The notes beneath the pieces are model-generated. The model was not told where the DNA came from. It was given only the letters and a program-made list of their open reading frames with translations, and searched no databases. Made by a program: the position numbers and the translations under genes. This document shows positions 11,535-23,001 of a stretch of 64,000 nucleotides of DNA, one piece after another. Where the stretch lies: assembly GCA_001414345.1 (NCBI GenBank), contig LLCB01000072.1, positions 124,001 to 188,000 of the forward strand, given 5' to 3'. Positions within the stretch are counted from its first letter, which is position 1. The number at the start of each line of letters is the position of its first letter. Source of the stretch: Hymenoscyphus infarciens (lineage: Eukaryota; Ascomycota; Leotiomycetes; Helotiales; Helotiaceae).

Positions 11535-14224
11535 ATGCTGCTACTCCCCCCTTCGCTTCTGGGAAGCTTCACCGTTTTTACCGCTTTAGTAGCGGCGGCG
11601 CCAACATGGCCCGCGGCTATTGATGAGTTGGAAGATGTCATGTTTCTCAATACTGGTTTTAAAAGCAGAGGATTCTCGTCGCATATCACACCATGCTCGT
11701 TTTCAGAATTCGGAGTAGGACGTCAAACGGCCGCCGAATGGCTTCGAATTGGTTTTCACGATATGGCGACGACAAATATTTTCTTCGAACCCCATGGAGG
11801 AATCGATGGATCAATCGCATTCGAATTGCAAAGTGGAGAGAACATTGGAGCCGGGTTTAGCACGTCGCTCAACACCTACTCCAACCATTTCAACTCGCGG
11901 TTATCAATCGCCGACATGATAGCCCTCGGGGTGTACGCATCTGTGCGTGGCTGTGGTGGTCCTGTTGTACCAATGCGTGGTGGGAGGGTTGATGTCACGA
12001 CTGCAGGGCCAATTGGCGTTCCACTTCCTCAGAATGGCCAGGGAGTCTTCGTCAATCAGTTCGCTCGGATGGGGTTCAGTATTCCGGAAATGGTCCAGAT
12101 GACCGCATGTGGCCATGCCATCGGGGGAGTTCATGCTGGAAATTTCCCCGAGATTGTCACTCCTGGGACGGCAACCAATGATTACCAATTCTTTGATACC
12201 ACGCTCGATTTTGACAACAAGATCGCTGTACAATACATCAATGGTCCCATCTCAGATCCGCTTACCGTCGGGCCATCAGTCAAGAACACAAGAAATTCCG
12301 ATTTCGCTGTGTTTACCGCTGACAGAAATGTCACCATCAGAACTCTGACAGATGCTCAGGTTTTCAATACTGTGTGTTCTGCAATTCTCGGACGTATGAT
12401 TGATACTGTACCACCGACTGTGGCACTATCAGATGTCATCACACCGTACGAGGTAAAGCCAAGTGGAATTCAGCTTACTCTGTTGGCTGGAGGTAATGAT
12501 ATCAAATTTTCTGGCGATATTCGGGTTAGGACTACTACAAGGACTGTCTCAAGTGTGACGATAACATACAAAGACAGAAATGGTGGGAACGGGGGGACAA
12601 TCACTACGAGTGCTGGGGGAACTGCTAATGGGTTTGATGACAGCTTCACGGTAGGTTTGGCTTCGTTAAGGTTTCTCGCGGTACTAACCATTAGTTTAGT
12701 TTTATTCATTCGGCTCAAGCGTTCCCGTTACGTCTTCAATATCGTCTTTCACTGTTGCTGTAGCAGAGACTGGTGGACTTACAACGACTTTTTCAAACAA
12801 CGGGGGTGGATTTCCAATTCAAGATACCGTGATTTTTCAATCACCCCAAAGCTGTTTGAGCAATGGGAACCTTACAGTTTTTGCAGCAGTGGGTCCCTCC
12901 AAACTTGAAAACTCAAATTACAGAAGCTAACTCTTTTACAGGTCCGCAGCACTTCAACCACTCCGGTTAGTTTGACAATCACTCGGAAGGTCCCGAGAGC
13001 GTCAGGAACACCCGTACCTGCGCTGGTAAACTCGACTGTAGTAATGACGAAAGGTGCCACGATTGGGCTTTTTGATATTTACAGCGCCAGTTCAACCATT
13101 TCTTCAGCAGCGGGAACAAAGTTTGGCGTTTCAAATGGAGCTTTTGCCGATGATTTCAAAGATACAAGTGGACTCGGCGCTACATGTCTACCCCTGGACT
13201 CAACAGTCCCAACCAGTACGTCCTCGACCAGCACGGCTATATCTACGACTGGCGGCTCGAGTACAATCAGTACATCCGCTTCAACTTCAGCTACAGCAGT
13301 TCCAACCCTAGCGAGAAAGCCAATTGTCGGAGCCTATACTTTCCAAGGATGTTATACTGAAGGAACTGGCGTCAGAGCACTCACTGGAGCTTCATTCTAC
13401 AACTACCCATCAATGACACTTGAAAGCTGTTCAGCCAGCTGTGCTGGATTTACATACTTTGGCGTTGAATATGGAGGAGAATGTCTCGTTATTTCCTCCC
13501 TGTCAGATGAATACTATACTGACCCGGCTTAATAGGCTATTGTGGTAATACCCTCGATTCGACATCTACAGTTGCCACCCTTGGTGATTGTAGTTTCACC
13601 TGCCCTGGAGATCAATACGAGTATTGTGGTAAGAATTCCTACAATCCGATGTGCTTTTCAAATCTAAAATAAAACAGGGGCGGGGAATAGACTCGAACTT
13701 TACAAGCTTGCCAGTATGGTATCAAGTACAAGCAGCTCTATTCAAAGTACTAAGTCTAGTTCAATCAGCTTAAGTTCGACAATTTCAACATTAATTACCT
13801 CCACCACTTCCACTTCAGTAACCACAAAACCCACTCAAACAGCTCCCGCCATCAAACCCACCATCAACCTACCTACAAGCGGTAATCTCACCTACAATTA
13901 CCTATCCTGTTACACGGAAGGCACCTCCTCTCGAGCTCTCAACCAAGCAGCCTTTTATAACTACACATCCATGACATTAGAACTGTGTGCTCAAAATTGT
14001 GCGGGATCTAAGTTCTGGGGGACGGAATATGGGGGAGAATGTAAGTTTTGGACCCTTGGAGGTTGCGACTCACAGATTACTAATTCTTTCAAGGTTATTG
14101 CGGTAACTCTTTCTCAACTGGTAGTACAGTCGCGAATGAGGAGGATTGTAGTTTTACGTGTCCCGGTGATAAGCTGGAGTTTTGTGGCGCGGGGAATAGA
14201 TTGAGTGTTTATTCCAAGGCTTAG
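11535..14224 (+). CDS. Secreted class II-type heme peroxidase with two WSC domains
   Basis: Six exons (11535-12650, 12700-12888, 12942-13482, 13536-13628, 13678-14040, 14094-14224) give 810 aa. Residues 1-22 form a signal peptide. The peroxidase part has the distal signature AAEWLRIGFHD (R71, H75) and the proximal signature MTACGHAIGGVH (H194), the heme-ligating pattern of plant/fungal peroxidases. A beta-rich region follows. A Ser/Thr linker (about 525-560) leads to WSC domain 1 (from about 563; GCYTEGTGVRAL, then CAGFTYFGVEYGGECYC). A second Ser/Thr linker leads to WSC domain 2 (from about 720), ending at FCGAGNRLSVYSKA. WSC domains bind glycans, so the enzyme is probably held in the cell wall or on plant polysaccharide. 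Intron 3 uses the weak donor GTCTCG, but the join restores the conserved GGECYCG. No transmembrane segment or GPI signal is evident. Confidence 0.88.
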
Positions 14225-17200
14225 AGGATTGGCATGAATGATTTGGGAAATTCATGAGATGAGTGGATCACTTGTTACTAATAGTTTTGCACCAGTTGTT
14301 TTCAAATAACCACATAATATTCAATAAAGTAAAGTTCAACTTAAAACACTCAAACTGGCAGGATTCTCTTTCTTGTTAAACATACTCATTGACTCACCAG
14401 CCACTGGTTTGCCCAGGGAAGTGACGGATATTTCAGTTATATAAACGACAACTGCCACCTTCGTTTTGACGCTGGCATTTTACCGCAAAGCTCTTGCTGT
14501 CCACACCCCCCCCCATGTGTTCTGGGAGAAGCTTATCCTCTTCTAGACTTTTCTCATATGTATAATTCTAGAAATTTTCATGTATGGATATTTTGTCTAC
14601 AGTGACGGACAACCGTGAAGTGCCGAAACATTCCGTCGGCCCTTCAAATGCGAAGTATAATTTCGACAGTAAGAAATGAGTTTACCGAAAAATCTCCAGG
14701 AAATCCCATCACTCCTCGTCTAGAGAGTTCAAACCCCGCAGTTTTCTTGTGTGGTTGGGTAGCCACAGCCACTTTGGTTCAACAATACTCCTAGAACTCG
14801 CGAGTTAGATTCGTTGCGCAGTGCCTCGTTCTTTTGGCGAAATGTCACGTTTAATCTCTCGAGTGATATTCTTCACTTTTCTAGTGATGGTTTTACGTCA
14901 AGGTTCATGTATTAGGGGTTGGTGGATTTGTGAGCCGGGTTTTGAGGGTTTGATATGGTGGGCATCTTTAAAGCCTTTGACCTTTGAAAGGTGACATTAT
15001 AAATCCAAAAGTGTTTTAAAGAACTAATGAAAGGGCGGTTCTACCACGGCATCGGAGAAAAAATTCGGGCCAAGAGCGATCTGTGGGCGTTTTTCAGTGT
15101 CAAAAATTATGTTTAGCTTGCTCAACAGTTGTTCGTTACCACGGAGGACAGAACGAACTCCAGTAAAGTGTACGAGTACGAGGAAAAGAACGATTCAATT
15201 CAAGTCTCACACTGCTAGGATATCTCTTGCATTCTCTATTACCTTTTATAATTCATTGGAATTAGCTATGGGCAATTTAGCATTGCATGGAGGTAGATCT
15301 TACTAGAAATCTTGTTACTGTCAAAAATAGTTTTGCTATTGATCTAATTATCTCCGTTTCCGCTGTATTTCTCCCTTTTTTTATAGAGTACCTGACTATG
15401 AATTCATTGCTGGAGATGAGTGTTTGCGATCAAGATTGAGGAATGAGAGTAAGCTCCTGGACCTGTTTTTCGTAGCAAGATAATACGGACAAAAGAATAA
15501 CCCACAGAGTATTTCTGTCGTCGAAACACGCTTCTGTGAGGTACAAGTGGATGCTTCGTTGAGGGGGTTTTGTGTTAAACAAGCTAACTGACTGAAAATT
15601 GTTACTTAAAGTTATTGTTAAGGAGGAAGTAATTTTAGTCTTTGTTCAGCTTCAACTTCGTGGAGTTTTCTTTGAATTTCTCGTTTACATAAAGTTAACT
15701 AATATTCGACTTGGATTTAATCTTTGGTAAAGTCACTTAATGGCCTAATATCTGAAAGTGTTGTAGCTTCCAACTATAACAGATCAACTGTATCCGTAAT
15801 ACAGCTTAACAACTTAATTAAAAACAGGTACTGAATGATGAATTCGACCCTTTGACAAGTACGTCTATAAAAATGACGCCCATTTCACACAGATTTCTCT
15901 TTCAACAAACATATCACAATTCCTCGCACCAATCTCATTGGAACCCTCTTGTCCTAGAACTACTAAACAAGTAAGCACTTCACGTTGTTGGCACACATAC
16001 GCTGTAATTTTTTTTTTGGAGTAAGCTCAAACCTTTAAAAATAACGTGAACTTTCATGAAAACTTCATCTGAACGCTTGATTTTCATGAAACCGAAATCT
16101 GAAACGACAGCAGAAATAGAAACGATGGTAGGTTAAAGAATGAACGAACGCTGACGGGGGAAAATGTGGGGTTTTAGGAGAGATAGGGGCAAAATGAGGC
16201 TTTGTTTTGAAGGGTGAATGGTTTTTGTTCTCTCCTGCTGCTCAGTATATGAGCATCGTATTGGGGAGCGCATGTTTAGCCAGTATGTCTGGGTGGTTTG
16301 TATGTGTGGCAAGTCTTGAAATTTCGAGTGTTGCAAGTTTTTATGGACTGCAGGTAAGGTGTTAAGTTCTTGGAGTTTGTTTCTTGACGTATAGGAGTAG
16401 GGTCTTTCTTGAAACTTCTCTTAATGTCACACTTCCTACAGCTCAAACATGTTTTCACTATCTGTACAATTTAAGCTAGTATGGCTCAAGATAAACTACT
16501 GACTTATATTCGTTATAGTGACATGTCAGCTTAACAACCATTGCTATTAAGAAGAAATTGGATATCGCTGTCTACAAATTGAAAGTGTCAGTATTTGATG
16601 TTATGTTGGTAGTAATTATGCTTCGCTGAGAAGTCATAGTGAATAGCAGAGCTTGGATATAAAAGAGAGTCCACAGTCAACCAGGAATACTCTGTGAGGA
16701 GTTCAATAGAACATGTTCGCGAAAATATGTTTCCTTCTCTGACTTCTAGGCTGTAGCATGCAGTTGCACAAAGCTTTGGTGTGTGTGTTAGCTTTTACAA
16801 TTTTCGACAGTATGACACCAATTCTTTCAACATAATCCAGGTTTCAGCGTAACTAGATAGTAGTTGAAGTGCAAAGAGTAAACCAGACTAAAACAGGACA
16901 CTATAGGTAGGACTTGCGAGTAAGAACTATCACGTCTCCAGGGATGGAACCTAATAGCTGTCTCTTTGCTAAGTTTGCTTGCTAGTCTTCCCACGAACAA
17001 GCCACATTGATCTCATGGCACACCCTCAAGAGAAGATCGCCTCACATCTTTGCCAAGAAAGGATCATACAGAGGAGTAATCAATTACAGACGCAGAGAGC
17101 TACAAAGAACAATAGTAACTATCGTCATCCTTTAAAAAGTAACTCAGCATCGTCATAGCCAGTACAAAGTTACTTGAGCTTTTTTTTTCTGTACTGTTAC

Positions 17201-17500
17201 AGCACTCAGCTTTCCTTTCTTCCATACACGGTCAATTGACCACACCTGGTTGCCGGAAAAAGGAAGATTTTCAAAATGAACTAAGGCTAACTAAACAGTT
17301 GACTATTAATCGACCCTCTAGGCTCGTTAAGAGGGAAGGAGAAACATATTTTTATCCCAATGAATATTGATAGAAAATCGACAGCAAAACTAGAACTCTC
17401 TTGAGATAATTCAGATTCAATAACAAGCCTAGGTGAATCTCCAGGCGAGAAAATTTACAATGTAGTGCAGGGTGGAATCCTTTAGTTTACGGGTCTCCCG
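14225..17500. other. Gene-free interval with a promoter-like segment
   Basis: 3.3 kb between the peroxidase gene and the first RIP island. No frame has family-like content. At 15866-15873 a TATAAAAA box is followed by a CA/CT-rich leader-like stretch to about 15960 and a GTAAGC donor-like site, but no coding sequence follows. A poly-T run lies near 16010-16018. Confidence 0.45.
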
Positions 17501-18324
17501 GAATAGGGCCTTCAGAGCGCAGTCCTCGGGTAACCCGCGCTAGTAGGAGCGGCTAAACCGAATCGGGCCTAGCCCCTAACCCCATCTCAAATTCTAGTAT
17601 ACCTAAAACCACGCCCACCCCCCCCCGCCTTCTATCTAACACTAGCCTTAGCCCTAATGAATTATTTTTTTGTATATATTAATAGAGCGCTCTCTAAGGC
17701 ATCTTTTATACTTAAAATCATCTAAATCGCTTATAAATTGCCTACACAAGCGTAATACTAAGTAATACACCTATATATTTATATAAAAAGGTGCTAAGAA
17801 ATGCTAAGAAATGCTAAGACTACTCTCTTCTATTAAAAAGTCCTAGCTTACTTTTATACTCTCTAGGAGTATAAGAACTCTCTATATCTATCTTATTACT
17901 TTAAACTACGTAGAGAGTATATTTAGGCTCTAATAAGTAGATATATTAAAAAAGGTTCTAGTAAAAGCGATACTATAGTATTGTCTAAGAGCGATTTAGA
18001 AAGTATTATATATTTCGCCGCCTTCTTGATTTTTACAAAAGCTTTTTATTCTACTACTACTACTTTCTACTAGCTCTTAGAACTAACACTTTTACTCTTA
18101 GAATGCTCTTTCTACGTAGGCTATTTATATACTAAAATACTCTAGTATACTTATTCTAAGAGGAAAAGTGTTAGTTCTAAACTAGTAGCGGTGATAGTCC
18201 TTTTTAGTAGGTAGTGCTAGTTCTATATACTCTATATAATCGTAACTATATATAAAGTAGAGCTTAATTTAATTAAAATCTATGCTTAAATTACTCTAAA
18301 TCACCTTATTTAATATATATACTT

Positions 18325-18878
18325 AGAAGTAGACTTAGTACTAAATAATAGATTTATAAACTTAATACTTAGAAAGTAACTAAACTTATTACTTTCTAAG
18401 TAAATAGATAAATTATAAAAGAAGAAGTATTAAATAAGTATACTTAGTACTAAATAGACTTATTACTTTCTAAGTAAATAGACTTATTACTAAGAAAGTA
18501 ACTAGACTAGTTACTTTTTAAATAATAGGTTTATTTACTTATAACTTTAAATTTTAAATCTACTTATTTAGTATATATTATTTAGAAATAAGTCTATTTA
18601 CTTAATAAGAATATCTAATAAACCTTTACTACTAATACTACTTATTTAATACTTCTTATTTTATAATTAGTCTTATTACTTAGAAAGTAATAAGTTAATT
18701 AATCTATTATTTAGTACTAAGTTTACTTAATAAGTTATTAGTCTATTATTTAGTACTAAGTATACTTATTTAATACTTCTTCTTTTATAATTTAGCTATT
18801 TAGTTAGAAAGTAATAAGTTTAGTTACTTTCTAAGTATTAAGTCTATAAATCTATTATTTAGTACTAAGTCTACTTCT
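18325..18878. repeat. Long inverted repeat, about 135-bp arms
   Basis: The left arm (18325-18459) and right arm (18742-18878) are near-perfect reverse complements around a 282-bp spacer. The shared core includes AGTACTAAGTATACTTATTT and TTACTTTCTAAGTATTAAGT. The spacer contains further copies of the same short motifs. It is non-coding and fully RIPed. Confidence 0.85.
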
Positions 18879-19318
18879 TTAATACCTCTTTAGTAATTAG
18901 TTTAGTTACTTTCTAAGTAATAAGTTAATTTACTTAGAAAGTATTAAGTTTATTAGTTTATTACTTAGTACTAAGTATACTTATTTAATACTTTTTCTTT
19001 TATAATTTGTTTATTAACTTAAAATCTAGTTAATAGGCTTATAAATTAGAAAGCTTTTAAGCGAATTCTATATTAAAGTTATATAAAAAGCATATATTAC
19101 GTAGTAGTAGTATCTTTTATTAGATCTATAAAAAGCCTTATAAATTAAGAGGCTTTTAATAGTACTTTCTAGAGTATTTATATATAACTTCTTTAAAATA
19201 AGTAATAAATCCCTCTCTTAAAATAAGTATTAAATTAACCTTAAACGCTAGTATATATAGCCTATATTCTTATTATCTTATATCCCTAGCTTATATATTC
19301 TAATACCTCTAGTCTTAG

Positions 19319-20576
19319 TATAACGTATTTTTAGGTTAAAAACGCTCTAAGAAGCTTGAATTTAAGAGGTGAAAACTCTACTATATATATAGGGAAAAGG
19401 GGTTACGTAAGACCTCTCTTTTTCTATAATATACCTCTTAGGTCTAGGAGATAGCCTTCTAGGCCTATAAACTTAAACTAGATTATAAAAGAACCTCTTA
19501 ACTATATCGCTCTCTATTTCTACTATAGAGAGTCCTATATATTCTTAAGAGTAAAGTTCTACTTCTAGATTCTATCTAACTTCCTCTCTTATACTCTAGT
19601 ACGTTATTAGCTCTAGCTTTAGTAAAGACAGCGAGTAGCGTTTATAGATATAGTAGCTTATAGTTAGCGTTATATTTATACTAGCTTTGTAGAGTACTAG
19701 GCTTCCGAATTTAAATATATCTTCGAGTACCTCTTAGAGTAAGCTAGCGCGTCGCTAGGCTTCTAGTTCGTAATACCTACTCGTAGTAGAGCTTTCGCTA
19801 TATTCGAAGTTAAGAGCGTCTCGTAGAAGAGTTCTGTCTATAATAGCACGAAATATATACAACTACAGTAGAGGCATATAGAAGTGCGTATAGTAGAATG
19901 ACGTATGTAGATACTAGGCACTGATACGGAAGAAAACAATAACTAGCCTTTTCTGACTCTAAGAGTAGACTGCTATATATAAGAGGTTTCAGATAATACA
20001 AAAGAGGTACGAAACCGAACAACGACATACGTCGGCTAATATAAAAGCCCGAACCCTACGAAGTACGTCCGAAAGTCCGGACGGACGTAACCTTCCTAAA
20101 TTAGATAATATAAAACAACAACTACTGAAAGCTAATATATACGGCATATGCCACGTAATATCGTCTATATAGGACGGTATGCTATTACACTGTCTACGCT
20201 TATTAGAAGAGTCCTTATTCACGCTCGTTAGGAAAGTCTTATATTCGAAGTTAGAAGAGCTCTACTTCGATTATAGCTAGGCTTTATACCTTCTATAAAG
20301 AGCTTCTATATACTCGTTGAATATAAGTATCGAGGGGTTAGTTACGCTAACCGACAGCGGAGAGCGCTTTAAATACGTTATAATACGTTAAATATATAAG
20401 TAAAAGTTATAAGAGTATACTAGAAGTATAAAGTATACTATATATACAAACCAGGCTTATAACTATAACGTATTTTTAGGTTGAAAACGCTCTAAAGAGC
20501 TTAAATTTAAGAGGTGAAAACTCTACTATATATATAGAGAAAAGGGGTCACGTGAGACCCCTCTTTTTCCGTAATA
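19319..20576. mobile_element. Miniature LTR element with 113-bp LTRs, interrupted by a solo LTR
   Basis: The direct repeats at 19319-19431 and 20464-20576 are each 113 bp, differ at roughly ten positions, and both start TATAACGTATTTTTAGG. The 5-bp sequence CTTAG flanks the unit on both sides (19314-19318 and 20577-20581) as a target duplication. The inside has no frame. Removing the solo LTR at 19839-20189 with its duplication gives about 900 bp, so this is a TRIM-like, non-autonomous unit. Confidence 0.82.
19839..20189 (-). mobile_element. Solo LTR (type A), 351 bp, target duplication CTGTC
   Basis: This is the reverse complement of the LTR seen at 33098-33451. It is flanked by the direct repeat CTGTC at 19834-19838 and 20190-20194. 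It sits inside the miniature LTR element, so it inserted later and was then reduced to a single LTR by recombination. Confidence 0.88.
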
Positions 20577-22345
20577 CTTAGCTATATTATAGATTATAGT
20601 CAACTATTCTACTAGCTATAGTAGTGGTTTAAAGAGTATTAAGGCGATCTTAGTAATAAAGAAGTAATATAATATTAAAATTAGACTTAAATTAATTATA
20701 GAAGAGAAGAAGGATTATATACTTTATATTAATAAAGAGAGTATTTAGAATATTAAGTATACTCTATTATAATATTAGTATAATAAATAAGAGAGTAAAT
20801 AAAGTAAATAAATACTTATAGTATTTAGAAACTCTTTCTTAACTAAATATACTTTAAGTAACGTCTCTTTATATAAGTAGCTATAGTATAATCGATTCTC
20901 TTTAAGATTAGAGTTATTAGTAGTCTATTATATAATAAGTAAAACGTCTTATAAAATACGAGAGTATTTACTTATATATAGAATATAAATAGCTTAACTT
21001 TAGTAGTAGGAATAATACTTAGTAGTATTATTAATATATTAAGTTCTATTCTTCTTTATAGTTTTAAAAGAGGTACTATCTCTTCAGTTATCCTTATACT
21101 CTACGTAACTTAGTAGAACGCGGTTCTAATCTTATATTTCTAGCTCTAACGCGACTAAATATTTAAATCATTATCTTATTCTTTAAACTCTACTAAAGTA
21201 TATAACGATATAGAAATTCAATAATGATTTACCTATATTCTTATATTTAAAAAGCCCTACTAAAAAAAATGATCATTTAGCGTAAGTTAGCTTATAATAC
21301 AAGCTTACCTACTTCTACTACTCCTACTACTTCTACTACTTCTACCGCTACTTTTATACTCTTTTATTACTTCTTTTTAATTAATATACCTCCTCTTATA
21401 AGACTAATACTACTCCTACTAAAAGAGCCTTAAAAGCTACTAAAAAAGTCCTTAAAAAGAAGGCCTCTTTAGTACGCCTCGTAGACGTGTTTCTTAACTA
21501 GAAAGAATTCTATAAAATAGAAGTTATTAAGAGAGCGAGAGAGATTAAATAAAGAGGTGGAAAGAGGCGCACTTCTACTATATATAGAGTAAGTGTAAAT
21601 AGCTTTAATTTAGATTTTGATATCTTAGTACTCCTAAACTAGCTTAGCAGCATCGTAGTTCGAAGCTACCTAGATTTTAGTCTAAAACTACCTCAAATAA
21701 GAGTAGTTTTAAACCGGACTACTGAACGCGTCTATACGTAGAGTATAAGAATAACTGAAGAGATAATTAAATTATTATTATATATTTATTTATAAATTAT
21801 AAGGCTTTTAAGAGTATATATAATAGACGTTCTTCTAGGTTAGAGTTATTAGCGAGAGGTATTATTCTTTAATAGCGACTATTCTAGTAGGCTTTCTAGG
21901 CTTTAAGATATATACTATATAAAAGACGTATTAGTAGATATAATTAGAAGTATTTAAGAGTGTTTAAGAGTATTCTAGAGCCTTAGAAGGCTCTCTAGGC
22001 TATAGAAAGTATATACTAGACTACGTAGACTTAGAGAGTAGTCTAATTCTATTTATATATAATAGCGCTATTTAAGAAGATATAGAGCTAAATTATAATT
22101 ATAGAGAGCTTTATAATTAATATTTAGCTAGGCGTATATAGGTAGGAGATATATTAGAGGTATATTAGAGATATAGGAGACGTTAGAGCTATAGTTGTTT
22201 AAGATAACTTTAAAGCTATTTATAATTCTACGAGAAATAATTTTTAGAGTCACGTGTGATAGGCGATAAGAGCGGACTTAAGCCTAATTAGGTTTAGGGG
22301 CCAAGACTTTTAGCGTGGGACCCCTTAGCGAGGACTAGCACTTCG

Positions 22346-23001
22346 ACTTAGGAATGTGCTCCTTTTTTGCTTACTACCTTTCCTCCTATCAACCTATACT
22401 CAATTTATACCAAAATGTCGCAACGAGATTCGCCAAGGAAACATACCCCACCGAAGAACTACCAATACAGCAGTGAACAAATATTGCCCGCTCAACCTCA
22501 TCTCCCCAGCTTCAGAAATTGCTTCTTCCATTTATATATCCCTTCTTCTTTAAGCGAGGAATTTCAAACTACCTGAGCCAACATCAAGAATGAAAAAAGA
22601 CATAAAACCAGAAAATCAGCTCACCAAGTCTTATTCGAGTCTTTCTTTGACCCACACGCACATCCGTCGCCTCCCTGCTACACATATTGAGGGATCTGAC
22701 ATCGAAGTACCCTCTCTCTTTTTCACACACACACAATGCACTTAAGGGGAAAACAAGATACAATCAAAGTTCTCAATTGCTTACTGTCAAAGTCGTCAAA
22801 TGTGGTATTCCCCGACTCCAATCTACAGATCAGCATATGCTGACAGACTCGCAGGGCTGGCTATTCGCTTTCTCAATAAAATCTACAAAGGTGGTGGTAC
22901 CCGGATTCCCAAATCCCATCCGTTCATCTGATTCCTCCCCTCAAAACAATCAAACATCCAATCAGTCAATCGACCGATCGATCAACTAGTTATTAAATAA
23001 A
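22346..23001. other. 3' flank of the Cdt2 gene
   Basis: Normal-composition DNA between RIP island 1 and the stop codon of the Cdt2 gene. The frames present are short and have no family features. It probably contains the Cdt2 3' UTR. Confidence 0.4.

Larger units (their letters stand above)
17510..22345. mobile_element. RIP island 1 with imperfect terminal inverted repeats (possible DNA transposon)
   Basis: Both ends carry AGTCCTCG in inverted orientation (17521-17528 and 22329-22336). Inward, related blocks follow: CTAAACCGAATCGGGCC at the left, and CTAAACCTAATTAGGC on the complement at the right. Between them the sequence is extremely TpA-rich and poor in CpA/TpG, and every frame is broken. 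The arms look like about 70 bp of imperfect TIR with C-to-T differences, suggesting a DNA transposon degraded by RIP. The exact outer limit and the target duplication could not be fixed. Confidence 0.5.

Noticed and set aside
13600..17500. tRNA genes, searched by eye for B-box GGTTCGA-type arms
   Set aside because: No candidate with a matching acceptor stem was found here or elsewhere in the window.
18300..19020. CRISPR-like array of short repeats
   Set aside because: The repeats are irregular, AT-only and arranged as an inverted repeat in a eukaryotic RIPed region, with no regular spacers.
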